From: Cupriavidus taiwanensis
GTDB taxonomy: Bacteria; Pseudomonadota; Gammaproteobacteria; Burkholderiales; Burkholderiaceae
Assembly: GCF_900250075.1 (NCBI RefSeq)
Contig: NZ_LT977071.1
Coordinates: forward strand, 496,001-560,000
Reading direction: 5' to 3'
DNA: 64,000 nt
In this document: piece by piece, positions 26,780 through 34,946 of the stretch
Layout of the letters: each line of letters starts with the position of its first letter
How positions within the stretch are numbered: the stretch's first letter is position 1
Program-made: the position numbers and the translations under genes
Notes under the pieces: model-generated
Told to the model about the DNA's origin: nothing
The model's database searches: none
Seen by the model: the letters and a program-made list of their open reading frames with translations, nothing else

Positions 26780-28777
26780 TCAGACCTTGGCCAGCCTGAC
26801 GCCGGTCGGGTCGCCGGTAAGGTAGCCGACCGCCGCGCCGAAACGATCCTTGTAGTTGGCCCGTACCAGCGGATCGAGCTGCGCCTTGACCTTGTCGTGC
26901 AGCGGGGATTCCCAGTCGCCGACATGCTGGAAGTTGCTCATCACGTAGGTCCAGCCGTTGATCTCGTCGACCGCATGCAGGCCGGTGGATTCGGCGCCGG
27001 CCGGGCACGACAGCACGCGGCTGAGCACCTTGGTGTCGACGTTGTACGCCCACAGGAAATTGTTGACGTGGGTGTTGCTGTCCTCGCCGACGAACAGCGT
27101 GCGCAGCTTCTCCGAGAACTTCAGGTTGTCCGGCGTGGCGACCTTGTCGGGGTTGGCGAAGTTGCCCAGCGCATCCTGCTGCTTCATCTTGCCGCCGCCC
27201 AGGTCTTCGCTGATCAGCGCCGGCACCGCGGCCATGTCGACCGGCACCCATTCGCTCGCCATCGCCGTGCCGCTCTTGTCGGCCTGGCCGCCCTTCAGGT
27301 TGAGCTCATAGACCGCGCCGGAGTAAGGGCCTTCCACCTGGATGTCGCCGGCATTGGCGGCGTTGCCCGCCAGCATGCTCGACTCGATGCGCGACATCGC
27401 CGAATAGGCCTTCTTGTCCTTGATGTTGACGGTGGTGCCTTCCATCTTGGTAAAGCCCAGGCTGCCGCCGACCAGCGCGGCATAGCGGTGGGTCTCCAGG
27501 AAGGCCGCGGCCTTTTCCATGCCCGGCACCAGCTTCACCCAGTTGGCCTTGCCGTTATAAATGATGCGGGTGTAGCTGGCATCGGCCGGGTCGGCGGTCT
27601 TGACGTCCATGATGTCGGCAAGCCGGATGCCGCCGTCGACCAGCGCGCGGATCTCGGCGCTGGTGGCATGGCCCAGCCGGATCCACGACAGCGTGGCGCT
27701 GCCCGGGCCGGTGCCCGAGGTCTGGTGCCACTTGGCCACGTACAGCGTGCCGGCGGACAGGTCGCGCGCCTGGTCGGCGATAAACAGGAACAGGCCGCCG
27801 TTGGTGGCATCGTCGCCCATCAGCACGGTGCGCTCGTCCGGCATGACCTGCACCAGCTCGTGCGAGATGCGGCCCAGGCAGTAGTGCTTCCTGATGGTGC
27901 CGGTACCGTCCGGGTGCACCGTGACCTCCGGCAGGTGGCCGTAGTTGTAGGCGTTGGCGCGGGCCGGGTCGCCGTACAGGTTGCGGCTGTAGCCCTGCAG
28001 CTGCGTGACCGCGTTGGCGTCCATCAGGTCGGTCTCGTACTCCTCGCTCGACAGGTGCGTGTTCCATGGCGACAGGCTGGCGCCGCAGGTGATCCACAGG
28101 CCGTTGACGCCCGAGGTGTCGACGTTGTGGTACCTGACCGGTGTCAGCTTGCCGGTGGCCGGGTCCTGGTCCAGCGTCAGCACCGCGATCGGCGACGGCA
28201 GCAGCCCGTACATGCTGGCATTGCCCTGGTTGCGCGTGGTGTATTCGAACTGCACCACCGCGAACACGGTATTGCCCTTGATGCCCGGCACGGTCGGGTT
28301 GGCCAGCGTCAGCAGCGAGCTGCCGTCCGGTGCATCCGAGAAGAACTGGCGTTCCTTGCCGGCGACCGAGGTATCGATGATCGGCTGGTTGTTGATGTCG
28401 TAGTACCCGCCCGCCACGATGGTGCCGCCCTTGCCGTCGGGCAGCGTGTCGCCGGTGACGAAGAAGGGCTGGTAGGCCAGCTTGTAGGTCTGGCTGCTGC
28501 CGTCGCTGAAGGAGACCTTGAGGCTGGAGCCGACCGTGGTGGTCGCCATGGCCTCGGGCGTGGCCAGCGTCGGCGCGCTCATCGGCACGAATTCGGCGGT
28601 GGTGAAGGTGGCGGCCGGGCCGGGCGCGGGAGACGGGGCCGGCGCCGGCACGGCGGCGTCATCGCCGCCACCGCAGCCTGCCAGCAGGCTGGTGGAGGCG
28701 AAGCCGAGCGGCAGCATGGGCGCGCCGGCCAATAGCTTCAGGGCCTTGCGACGGCCAGCATTGGGTTGTTCAAGCAT
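26780..28777 (-). CDS. phoX: PhoX-family (DUF839) alkaline phosphatase-like lipoprotein
   Basis: 665 residues. It begins with an export signal (RRKALKLLAG, a twin-Arg-like pair followed by only a moderate hydrophobic stretch) and has a lipobox-like LLAGCGG near residue 36, so Tat export and lipid anchoring are both possible. A Pro/Ala linker leads into the DUF839 beta-propeller. Motifs expected of PhoX are seen: SLSPWNTHLSSEEYETD (metal-site Glu residues), PDERTVLMGDDATNGGLFLF and TLFVGEDSNTHVNNFLWAY near 560. PhoX releases phosphate from esters in the periplasm or outside the cell using Fe and Ca. A Pho-box-like repeat lies at 28913-28930 and the gene ends in a strong terminator. Confidence 0.88.
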   Translation of the reverse strand: MLEQPNAGRRKALKLLAGAPMLPLGFASTSLLAGCGGGDDAAVPAPAPSPAPGPAATFTTAEFVPMSAPTLATPEAMATTTVGSSLKVSFSDGSSQTYKLAYQPFFVTGDTLPDGKGGTIVAGGYYDINNQPIIDTSVAGKERQFFSDAPDGSSLLTLANPTVPGIKGNTVFAVVQFEYTTRNQGNASMYGLLPSPIAVLTLDQDPATGKLTPVRYHNVDTSGVNGLWITCGASLSPWNTHLSSEEYETDLMDANAVTQLQGYSRNLYGDPARANAYNYGHLPEVTVHPDGTGTIRKHYCLGRISHELVQVMPDERTVLMGDDATNGGLFLFIADQARDLSAGTLYVAKWHQTSGTGPGSATLSWIRLGHATSAEIRALVDGGIRLADIMDVKTADPADASYTRIIYNGKANWVKLVPGMEKAAAFLETHRYAALVGGSLGFTKMEGTTVNIKDKKAYSAMSRIESSMLAGNAANAGDIQVEGPYSGAVYELNLKGGQADKSGTAMASEWVPVDMAAVPALISEDLGGGKMKQQDALGNFANPDKVATPDNLKFSEKLRTLFVGEDSNTHVNNFLWAYNVDTKVLSRVLSCPAGAESTGLHAVDEINGWTYVMSNFQHVGDWESPLHDKVKAQLDPLVRANYKDRFGAAVGYLTGDPTGVRLAKV

Positions 28778-28912
28778 GTTTTCGATCCGGGGAAAGGAAA
28801 GGGATGGTTCATTGCATGTTTGCGCCAGTCCCGGGGGCGGGACCAGGCACCTGTTGCACAGGCGGCGGCGGGCGTCATCGCGCACGTCCGGGGCGGATCG
28901 TAGGCGCCGTTT

Positions 28913-28930
28913 GTGACACCAAGTTGACGA
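28913..28930 (-). promoter_or_regulatory. Pho-box-like direct repeat upstream of phoX
   Basis: On the minus strand TCGTCAA-N4-GTGTCAC, two 7-base half-sites in direct repeat with an 11-base period, as in the PhoB box (CTGTCAT-N4-CTGTCAT). The second half matches 6 of 7 and the first 4 of 7. It lies about 136 bases before the phoX start. Confidence 0.4.
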
Positions 28931-29033
28931 TGCAACACAATGCGCGGCGGGCTTCGGGCCGGCCGGGTCCGCTGCGGTACACTGCCGCCTTGCTTCCGCG
29001 GCCCGGCCGGCGCGGATTTCCGTACCAGTTCCG

Positions 29034-29657
29034 TTGCCCGTGCCCACCTACACGCTAGCCAACCCCGTCCACGCCGAGATCGAGATCCGCAAGAGCCGCT
29101 TCCTGGCGCTGGCGCTGCCGGTTGCCGACCGCGACGCCGCCATGGCCGCGCTGCAGGCGCTGCGCGCGGAGCATCCCACCGCCACCCATGTGTGCTGGGC
29201 GCTGCTGGCCGGCGGGGCCTCGGGCATGTCCGACGATGGCGAGCCCTCCGGCACCGCCGGGCGGCCGATCCTGGAAGTGCTGCGCCACCACGATCTCGAC
29301 GGCGTGCTGGCGGCGGTGGTGCGCTACTACGGTGGCGTCAAGCTGGGGGCTGGTGGGTTGGTGCGCGCTTACACCGATGCCATCGCCGCGGCCCTGAAGA
29401 CCGCCGAACGGGTCGAGCGCATCGCCTACGGCACGCTGGCGGTCGCGGTCGACTATGCCGACGAGCCGCGCGTGCGCCGCTGGCTGGACTACGAGGCGCC
29501 GGCTGGTTGCACGCTGGCCGAGACCGGCTACGGCGCAGTCGCCACGCTGGTGTTGCGCATGCCCGCAACGCAGCTCGACGCCGCGCGCAACGCGTTGCGA
29601 GACGCCACCCACGGCCGTGCGCAATTTCCGAAGGCGGAGGACGACAGCCATGGCTGA
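29034..29657 (+). CDS. yigZ: YigZ/IMPACT-family protein
   Basis: 207 residues. The N-terminal UPF0029/IMPACT domain is clear: IRKSRFLALALPVADRDAAM, PTATHVCWALL, SDDGEPSGTAGRPILEVLRH and VVRYYGGVKLGAGGLVRAYT. The C-terminal ferredoxin-like domain (about 135-200) matches the DUF1949 region. Bacterial YigZ has no settled function; the eukaryotic relative IMPACT regulates Gcn2. The start is TTG at 29034 or GTG at 29040, neither with a good ribosome site. It overlaps the following ferredoxin gene by eight bases. Confidence 0.92.
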   Translation: MPVPTYTLANPVHAEIEIRKSRFLALALPVADRDAAMAALQALRAEHPTATHVCWALLAGGASGMSDDGEPSGTAGRPILEVLRHHDLDGVLAAVVRYYGGVKLGAGGLVRAYTDAIAAALKTAERVERIAYGTLAVAVDYADEPRVRRWLDYEAPAGCTLAETGYGAVATLVLRMPATQLDAARNALRDATHGRAQFPKAEDDSHG

Positions 29658-29958
29658 CATGGAGCCTTCGGACGAAAGCGCCGAATTCACCGCACAGGTG
29701 CTGCCGGGCCCTGCCCGCTTCCCCGCGCCGGTGGCGCTGAGCCTGCTGGAGGCGGCCTTGCTCGAAGGCGTGGCGCTGCCCAATTCGTGCCGCAACGGCA
29801 CCTGCCGCGCCTGCGCCAGCCGGCTGCACGCCGGGACGATCCGCTACCGGATCGAGTGGCCGGGGTTGAGTCCGGACGAAAAGGACGAGGGGCTGATATT
29901 GCCCTGCGTGGCTTGTCCGGAGAGTGATGTAGTGTTTGAGCCGGTCAGTCTCGGCTAG
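29650..29958 (+). CDS. Small 2Fe-2S ferredoxin
   Basis: 102 residues of plant/adrenodoxin-type fold. The cluster ligands are Cys47, Cys52, Cys55 (CRNGTCRAC) and Cys86 in LPCVAC. The hydrophobic start of the domain is PVALSLLEAALLEGVALPN. It should carry single electrons between cytoplasmic redox partners; no reductase or oxygenase lies beside it. The start overlaps the yigZ end, with GGAGG about ten bases upstream, so the pair is likely co-transcribed. Confidence 0.92.
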   Translation: MADMEPSDESAEFTAQVLPGPARFPAPVALSLLEAALLEGVALPNSCRNGTCRACASRLHAGTIRYRIEWPGLSPDEKDEGLILPCVACPESDVVFEPVSLG

Positions 29959-29964
29959 CTGCGA

Positions 29965-30351
29965 TCAGACCAGCCGAATGGGCCCAGGGTATTGGCCAAC
30001 AAGCGGGTCCGAGGTCAGCAGCGTCAGGCCTTCCACGGTTGCCTGGGCGACGAGAAGCCGGTCAAACGGGTCCTTGTGAATCGGCGGAAGGCAATCAAAC
30101 GCCACCGCATGATCACTGCGGATCGGCAGCTCACTGTAGCCGTTATCAAGCAAGCCTCTGCGAAAGACCCGGGCGTTGATCTGGAAGTCCGCACGGCCAA
30201 GCCCTTGCTTGACGCCGATCTCCCACAGGCTGGCGGCGCTGAAAACCAGCACCGTGTCGTCGGCATTCAATAGCGCATGCGCGTCTGGCGAGATGCGCTC
30301 AGGCGTCAGAGCCATCCACAGCAGCAGGTGCGTATCCAGCAGGAGTTTCAT
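29965..30351 (-). CDS. vapC: VapC-type PIN-domain toxin
   Basis: 128 residues. The PIN-domain acidic residues are present: Asp6 in LLLDTHLLLW, Glu in SLWEIGVK near 44, and the pair in KDPFDRLLVAQA near 93-97, with TSD near 114. Toxins of this group cleave RNA, often initiator tRNA. It overlaps the upstream antitoxin gene by four bases, so toxin synthesis is coupled to the antitoxin. The LDTHLLLW start and IHKDPFDR motif mark the subgroup paired with Phd/YefM-type antitoxins. Confidence 0.93.
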   Translation of the reverse strand: MKLLLDTHLLLWMALTPERISPDAHALLNADDTVLVFSAASLWEIGVKQGLGRADFQINARVFRRGLLDNGYSELPIRSDHAVAFDCLPPIHKDPFDRLLVAQATVEGLTLLTSDPLVGQYPGPIRLV

Positions 30352-30593
30352 GACTCGCCGCCAAACATGGCTTCAATCTCGCGCTGGCCCATGCGATCGA
30401 AATCATCGGGCACCTGCCCATGTCCGGCCATGAATCCCAACCGCTTGACCTGCGCTTTCTCCGGCACATGCAGCGCCACGACTTTCACAAGGGGCTTGCC
30501 TGCCTTGGCGATCACAAAAGGCTCGCCGTTGGCCGCCTGATCGACCAGCCGCGAGAGATGGGTCTTGGCCTCGTGGATGTTGATGGTTTGCAT
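30348..30593 (-). CDS. Phd/YefM-type antitoxin
   Basis: 81 residues starting MQTINIHEAKTHLSRLVDQA, the standard Phd/YefM DNA-binding N-terminus (INxHEAKTHLSxLV). The C-terminal part (about 50-81) is the toxin-binding tail. The Met at 30593 gives the family N-terminus; longer readings run through the operator. A perfect 26-base palindrome starts ten bases upstream, fitting autorepression by the antitoxin-toxin complex. It is paired with the vapC gene. Confidence 0.94.
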   Translation of the reverse strand: MQTINIHEAKTHLSRLVDQAANGEPFVIAKAGKPLVKVVALHVPEKAQVKRLGFMAGHGQVPDDFDRMGQREIEAMFGGES

Positions 30594-30603
30594 GACGCGC
30601 CTC

Positions 30604-30629
30604 ACTAAACTAAGTCTACTTAGTTTAGT
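30604..30629. promoter_or_regulatory. Toxin-antitoxin operator palindrome
   Basis: ACTAAACTAAGT (30604-30615), two bases, ACTTAGTTTAGT (30618-30629): a perfect 12-base inverted repeat, AT-rich in GC-rich DNA, directly before the Phd-type antitoxin. It probably overlaps the promoter. Confidence 0.85.
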
Positions 30630-30660
30630 CCATTCATCTCCTGCGGCAATTGCCGTTCCT

Positions 30661-31758
30661 CTAAGCCCCAACCGCCAGAAAAAACCGCAACGCCAGCTTC
30701 AACCCGTCCGGCCCGGCCGGGTCCGAGAACGCGTGCCCGCCGGCGCCGCCGCTCCACGCGTGGCCCAGGCCTTCCACGCGCACCAGGCGCAGGTAGGGCG
30801 AGCTGCCCTCGTACCAGTCGAACACATCGACGGCGCGGCGCATGCCGCGCTGGATGCGCCGGGCCGGCACGCCGGCCAGCGGCGGCGTGCCTTCGGGCTG
30901 CAGGTGCATCCACATGCCGGCGGCGGCGGTGGCGTTGCTGAAGTCCACCACGTGGTCGGCATCGCCATGCAGCAGCAGCAGCGGCGGCGGGCGGCGTCCC
31001 GCCAGGCCGAAGCGCAGCGCCTGCATGGTCTTGGCGTCGGGCCCGCGCTGCCCGCGCATGGCGCGCGTGGCCTGCGTGGCATTGGCGGCGCTCCACGGCA
31101 CCGCGCCCGAGTGCGAGCCCACCGCGGCAAAGCGTGACGGATAGCGCAGCCCCAGCATCAGCGCCATCGCCCCGCCGGCGGACAGGCCCAGCACGCTGAC
31201 GCGGTCCGCCGCCACCGGATGGCGGCGGCAGGCCTGGTCGATCAGCGTCATCAGCAGCCCGGCTTCCACGGCGCCCTGCGCGGCAGGCCGGAACCAGTTC
31301 CAGCAACGCTGCCCATTGGCCTGCGAACTCTGCTCGGGCAGCAGCACCACCCAGCCGGATTCGCGCGCCACCGCGGCGGCGCGCGTGACCGCGGCAAAGC
31401 TGGCGGCGTCCTGGCCGCAGCCGTGCAGCAGCACCAGCATCGGCGCACGGCGCGACGCGGTGGCGCCGGCCGGGACGAAAATGCGGTAGCGGCGCGGCGC
31501 CAGCGGCGCGCCCCATGCGCCCTCTTCCCAGCGCCCGCTGCCACGGCTCTGCGGGGCCGCCACCGGCGACACCACGCCTGACAAGGCACGCTGCGTGGCC
31601 GCCGTGACTGCAGCGGATTGCTTCACCGCGTTGCGCACGATGGCCTCGGTCATCGGCTTGGTGAGGTTCTTGTTGACGGCGCGCTGCATCTGGCGCGCAT
31701 GGCGCGACGCGGCCTTGTTCAGCGTGGACCAGAGTTTCGCGCCGGGTGAGCGGGGCAT
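30661..31758 (-). CDS. Polyhydroxybutyrate-depolymerase-family esterase
   Basis: 365 residues. The start at 31758 has AGGAAG upstream. A basic N-terminal region of about 80 residues without a signal peptide precedes the esterase domain: YRIFVPAG, LVLLHGCGQDAASFAA (oxyanion HG), lipase box LGLSAGGAMALM (Ser near 191), LLLHGDADHVVD (Asp) and GLGHAWSGG (His). This is the esterase/PHB-depolymerase catalytic family. The lack of an export signal suggests action on intracellular PHB or oligomers, like the PhaZd depolymerases described in Cupriavidus, but a polyester or other ester substrate cannot be excluded. Confidence 0.88.
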   Translation of the reverse strand: MPRSPGAKLWSTLNKAASRHARQMQRAVNKNLTKPMTEAIVRNAVKQSAAVTAATQRALSGVVSPVAAPQSRGSGRWEEGAWGAPLAPRRYRIFVPAGATASRRAPMLVLLHGCGQDAASFAAVTRAAAVARESGWVVLLPEQSSQANGQRCWNWFRPAAQGAVEAGLLMTLIDQACRRHPVAADRVSVLGLSAGGAMALMLGLRYPSRFAAVGSHSGAVPWSAANATQATRAMRGQRGPDAKTMQALRFGLAGRRPPPLLLLHGDADHVVDFSNATAAAGMWMHLQPEGTPPLAGVPARRIQRGMRRAVDVFDWYEGSSPYLRLVRVEGLGHAWSGGAGGHAFSDPAGPDGLKLALRFFLAVGA

Positions 31759-31889
31759 GCGGCTTCCTGTGCAAGGGATCACCGCCACATGATATGCGCT
31801 GTGGCCGACGCAACTTGCATGCAACGCGCGCCGGATGTCTGCCTACAATGCAAAGACCGTGTCGCCCCAGACACGAACCGGAGGCAAGC

Positions 31890-32090
31890 ATGAGCGATGT
31901 GACAAGCGAGTTCAGGCCCCTGGATCCGGGCCGCATCAACCTGACGGATCCGCTCGAAGTGCAGTACTGGTGCAGGGAGCTGGGCTGCAGCACCAGCGAC
32001 CTGGAAAATGCCGTCGACCAGGCCGGCGATCATATTTCGGCGGTGCGCGCGCAGCTGGAACAGCGGCACCCGGGCGCGCGCTCCGGCTGA
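31890..32090 (+). CDS. DUF3606 small protein
   Basis: 66 residues. INLTDPLEVQYWCRELGCST and LENAVDQAGDHISAVRAQL match DUF3606, a short helical family of unknown function common in proteobacteria. GGAGG at 31880-31884 is well placed. It is divergent from the PHB-depolymerase-like gene and converges on the phytase/GDPD gene. Confidence 0.85.
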   Translation: MSDVTSEFRPLDPGRINLTDPLEVQYWCRELGCSTSDLENAVDQAGDHISAVRAQLEQRHPGARSG

Positions 32091-32144
32091 CATCCCCCCA
32101 CCCTGGCGGGATGCCAGCGCGCCGCGTTGCGCCCGGCTGGCGTC

Positions 32145-34658
32145 CTAGCCCCCCACGTTGAGCGCCTTGGGCAGCCGGATCTGGATGAACTCGCTGTCAT
32201 CCGGCATCTTGCTGCCGACATGCCGCCCCACGCTGAACGGGAAGTTGTTGTCGTCGATCACCAGCAGCGTGGTCGCGTCCAGCACCAGCACGTCTTCGAT
32301 GGTGTTGAACGGCATGCCGAACGGATCGCCCAGCGCCACGTCGCCCGGGGCACCGCCCGCGCTGATGCCGGACGGGTCGCGCAGCGCCATCAGGTTGGCC
32401 AGTTCGGACTTGGCGACATAGTCGCCCGGCTTGCCCAGCGTCACCTGGAACAGCCTCTTGAAGCCGTTCAGGTCGCCCTGCGAGCCGTCGCGCTCGATGA
32501 CAATGCCCTCGCTGGCGTTGAACAGGATGAAATCGCCGATATTGGTGCCCTTGTCGTCGAGCCGGTACTTGTGTTGCACCCCGGTGTACCGGCGCGTGGC
32601 GATATCGAACTCCGAGATCAGCAGCGTCTTGCCGTCGTGGCCGGCCAGCGGCAGTTCCAGCAGCGGATAGAGCTTCTTGCCGTCCGGGCTGATCGCCATG
32701 CCCTCGAAGCCGCCCGAGCGCTTGGCGCGCAGCGGGTTCGACGTCACGGTGGCGCGGTACGGCCAGTACAGGCCCGCCATCCACGGCGTGTTGGCGCCGG
32801 CCTCGTCCTGCATGTTGGTGCCGTCGTCGCTGTTGGCCGCGTCGCCATAGATCGGGAAGTCGCCGAACAGGTACACCGTGCGGATCGCCGGAAACTTCTC
32901 CTGCACGCGCAGCAACGTGCGGAAGTCGAAGCTCTGGATATCGGCGCGCTGGGCCATGCCGGCGGCACTGATCACACCCGCCAGCGTGTCGGCCATCTGT
33001 TCCGCGCCGACGGTGCGGTCCTTGTAGACATTGCCCTTGCCATCCTTGTCGCTGCGCGGATTGAGCTTGGTCTCGAGATTGAAGCGCACCGCCTGCGCGT
33101 TCTTCACCCGCTGCGCCGCCTGCGGATGACCCTGCCCCGCGCCGGTGCTGTAGTACGCAACATAGGCGCTGACCAGGTCGAACACATCCTGCGCGCGCGG
33201 CACCACGTACGGGCTGGCGTAGCCCTTGCCCGCCGCCACCGCCGCCGACACCGGCGACAGCGCCGCGTCGTTGCGCTGGCTCGGGCCGCGGAACAGCTTG
33301 TCGCAGATGTAGGTGGACTGGATCTGCGCCGCAGTCAGGTTCCTGATCAGCACTTCGTCGGCGGTGCCGTAGGGCGCGCCATCGGCGCGGCGGCACTTGA
33401 CCGATTCGATATAGGGATCGTGCTTGAGCAGCGCGACGCCATCGGCGGTGATGCCGACATCGGTCTCCAGCGTGGTCATCAGGTTGTCCAGCGCGGCCTC
33501 CATCGCCGGCAAGGTATTCTCCGGGCGCAGGTCGCGCGCGCCGCGGTGGCCCTGCGCATCGAACTTCGCGGCGTCGATCAGACCGTCGGCGCTCAGGTAG
33601 TCGCCGGCCTTGCCGTCGCCGTTGGCATCGTAGGCGGCGACGGCCGCGTACAGCAGGTCGGGCCGGTCCGAGATGATGCCGTTGACGCCGGCCTTGAGCA
33701 GCTCGGTCATCTTGGCGCTGTCGTTGACGGTCCAGGTCACCACGCTGTAGCCGGCGGCCTTGAGCGAGGCCACGTCGAGCGTGTCGGAAACTGCCGGCAC
33801 CAGCCCCGGCTGCGGGTTGCCGCCGCGCGCGTAGTGCGCGTCGGGGCTCGACTTGACGCCGTTGACGTCGTACTTGAGTTGCACGTAATAGGGCGCAAAC
33901 ACCGGCGCGCGGGTGCCGCCATGCGCGAAGGCATGCGCGCGCACCGCGTTCATGATGCGCACCGGCGTGGCCTCTTCGTTGAACGGGTTCTGCGGCGAGC
34001 GGATCTCCTTGCCGGCGTTCTCGAAATCCGGCAGCGGAATCGGCGCTTCCAGCAGCACGCCGTTGGCGTCGGTATGCAGCAGGAACGGGCCGAACTCATC
34101 GCCGAACCACAGCGTGCCGTCGCTGCCGCGCTGCATGCTCTCGATATCGAAGTCGGCGCCGGTCAGCACGCGCTCGCTGGTGAACTGGTTCGCGATGGCG
34201 AACTTGACGTGCCCGTTGGGGTCCTTCAGCTCGATAAAGCTGCGCACCGCCACGCTGCCCGCGCCTCCGGCCGCGGTCTTGAACGTGGGCGCCACCGTGT
34301 AGACGCGCAGGTTGAAGTCGGCCGAGTTTTCCAGCGAACCGTAGCCGTTGTCGGCCATCACCATGAAGCTGCCGTCCGGGTTGCGCAGCACCGCCGAGAA
34401 ACCCTGCACCGGCTGTGAAGCAAACGGCGCTGTCTGCCCGTTGAGGTCGCCGGTGACATAGCGCCCCGACTGCGGCCCGCTGGCAAAGGTGGCGGCGGGC
34501 AGCACGGCGCGGCCCACCAGCGTAGGGGCGGTGACCGCGGGCGTGCCGTTGCCGCTGCCGTTATCGTCGCCGCCGCATGCCGCCAGCAGCGATGCCGCCA
34601 CCGCGGCAGTAGCCAGTGCCGCGCGGGTCCGGCGCGAAGGGAAGACGCTCAGGCGCAT
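32145..34658 (-). CDS. Lipoprotein with a phytase-like propeller split by a glycerophosphodiesterase domain
   Basis: 837 residues. The signal peptide ends in the lipobox LLAACGG (Cys near 27). The first half of an esterase-like-phytase propeller (about 45-225) includes DGTLWFGDEFGPFLLH near 186 and RSPQNPFNEE near 220. A glycerophosphodiester phosphodiesterase region follows, and the phytase-like half resumes at GFEGMAISPDGKKLYPLLE near 650 and runs to the end. In the insert, the usual C-terminal GDPD motif (VVTWTVN near 308, GVNGIISDRPDLL near 322-334) comes before the usual N-terminal motif (GHRGARDLRPENT near 370, LKHDPYI near 408), with a DANGDGKAGDYL calcium-loop-like linker between. The likely job is release of phosphate or glycerol phosphate from diesters at the cell envelope. 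AGGAA precedes the start and a Pho-box-like repeat lies upstream. Confidence 0.88.
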   Translation of the reverse strand: MRLSVFPSRRTRAALATAAVAASLLAACGGDDNGSGNGTPAVTAPTLVGRAVLPAATFASGPQSGRYVTGDLNGQTAPFASQPVQGFSAVLRNPDGSFMVMADNGYGSLENSADFNLRVYTVAPTFKTAAGGAGSVAVRSFIELKDPNGHVKFAIANQFTSERVLTGADFDIESMQRGSDGTLWFGDEFGPFLLHTDANGVLLEAPIPLPDFENAGKEIRSPQNPFNEEATPVRIMNAVRAHAFAHGGTRAPVFAPYYVQLKYDVNGVKSSPDAHYARGGNPQPGLVPAVSDTLDVASLKAAGYSVVTWTVNDSAKMTELLKAGVNGIISDRPDLLYAAVAAYDANGDGKAGDYLSADGLIDAAKFDAQGHRGARDLRPENTLPAMEAALDNLMTTLETDVGITADGVALLKHDPYIESVKCRRADGAPYGTADEVLIRNLTAAQIQSTYICDKLFRGPSQRNDAALSPVSAAVAAGKGYASPYVVPRAQDVFDLVSAYVAYYSTGAGQGHPQAAQRVKNAQAVRFNLETKLNPRSDKDGKGNVYKDRTVGAEQMADTLAGVISAAGMAQRADIQSFDFRTLLRVQEKFPAIRTVYLFGDFPIYGDAANSDDGTNMQDEAGANTPWMAGLYWPYRATVTSNPLRAKRSGGFEGMAISPDGKKLYPLLELPLAGHDGKTLLISEFDIATRRYTGVQHKYRLDDKGTNIGDFILFNASEGIVIERDGSQGDLNGFKRLFQVTLGKPGDYVAKSELANLMALRDPSGISAGGAPGDVALGDPFGMPFNTIEDVLVLDATTLLVIDDNNFPFSVGRHVGSKMPDDSEFIQIRLPKALNVGG

Positions 34659-34715
34659 TGCAGGGTTCCTGGAGTTGGGCAATGCGCCATGGTGGTGGGC
34701 CGATATGTCGGCTTG

Positions 34716-34733
34716 ATGTCGCTTGCGTGACAG
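34716..34733 (-). promoter_or_regulatory. Pho-box-like direct repeat upstream of the phytase/GDPD gene
   Basis: On the minus strand CTGTCAC-N4-GCGACAT, half-sites with an 11-base period. The first matches the PhoB half-site CTGTCAC exactly and the second in 4 of 7. It ends 58 bases before the gene start, in promoter range. Confidence 0.45.
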
Positions 34734-34946
34734 CATGAGCGACCCGCATCAATCGCGCAAAGACATGCAGCCCTTACCCGCGTTAAGCGCAGTGCAGACC
34801 GGAATTCAGCAATGCCTTATTCGCCTGCCGGCAGTTTTGCTGCATGATTTCCGGCCCGGGCCCGGACCCGGCACTCAAGACTGGGACAGATCGATAACAC
34901 CACGTCGGAAAACAAGGGGTTTATCAACACGAGGACGCATCGACAC

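Noticed and set aside
32127..34418. Open frame of 763 codons on the plus strand across the phytase/GDPD gene
   Set aside because: Antisense shadow with shadow-type composition (His, Arg, Val, Gly) and no domain.
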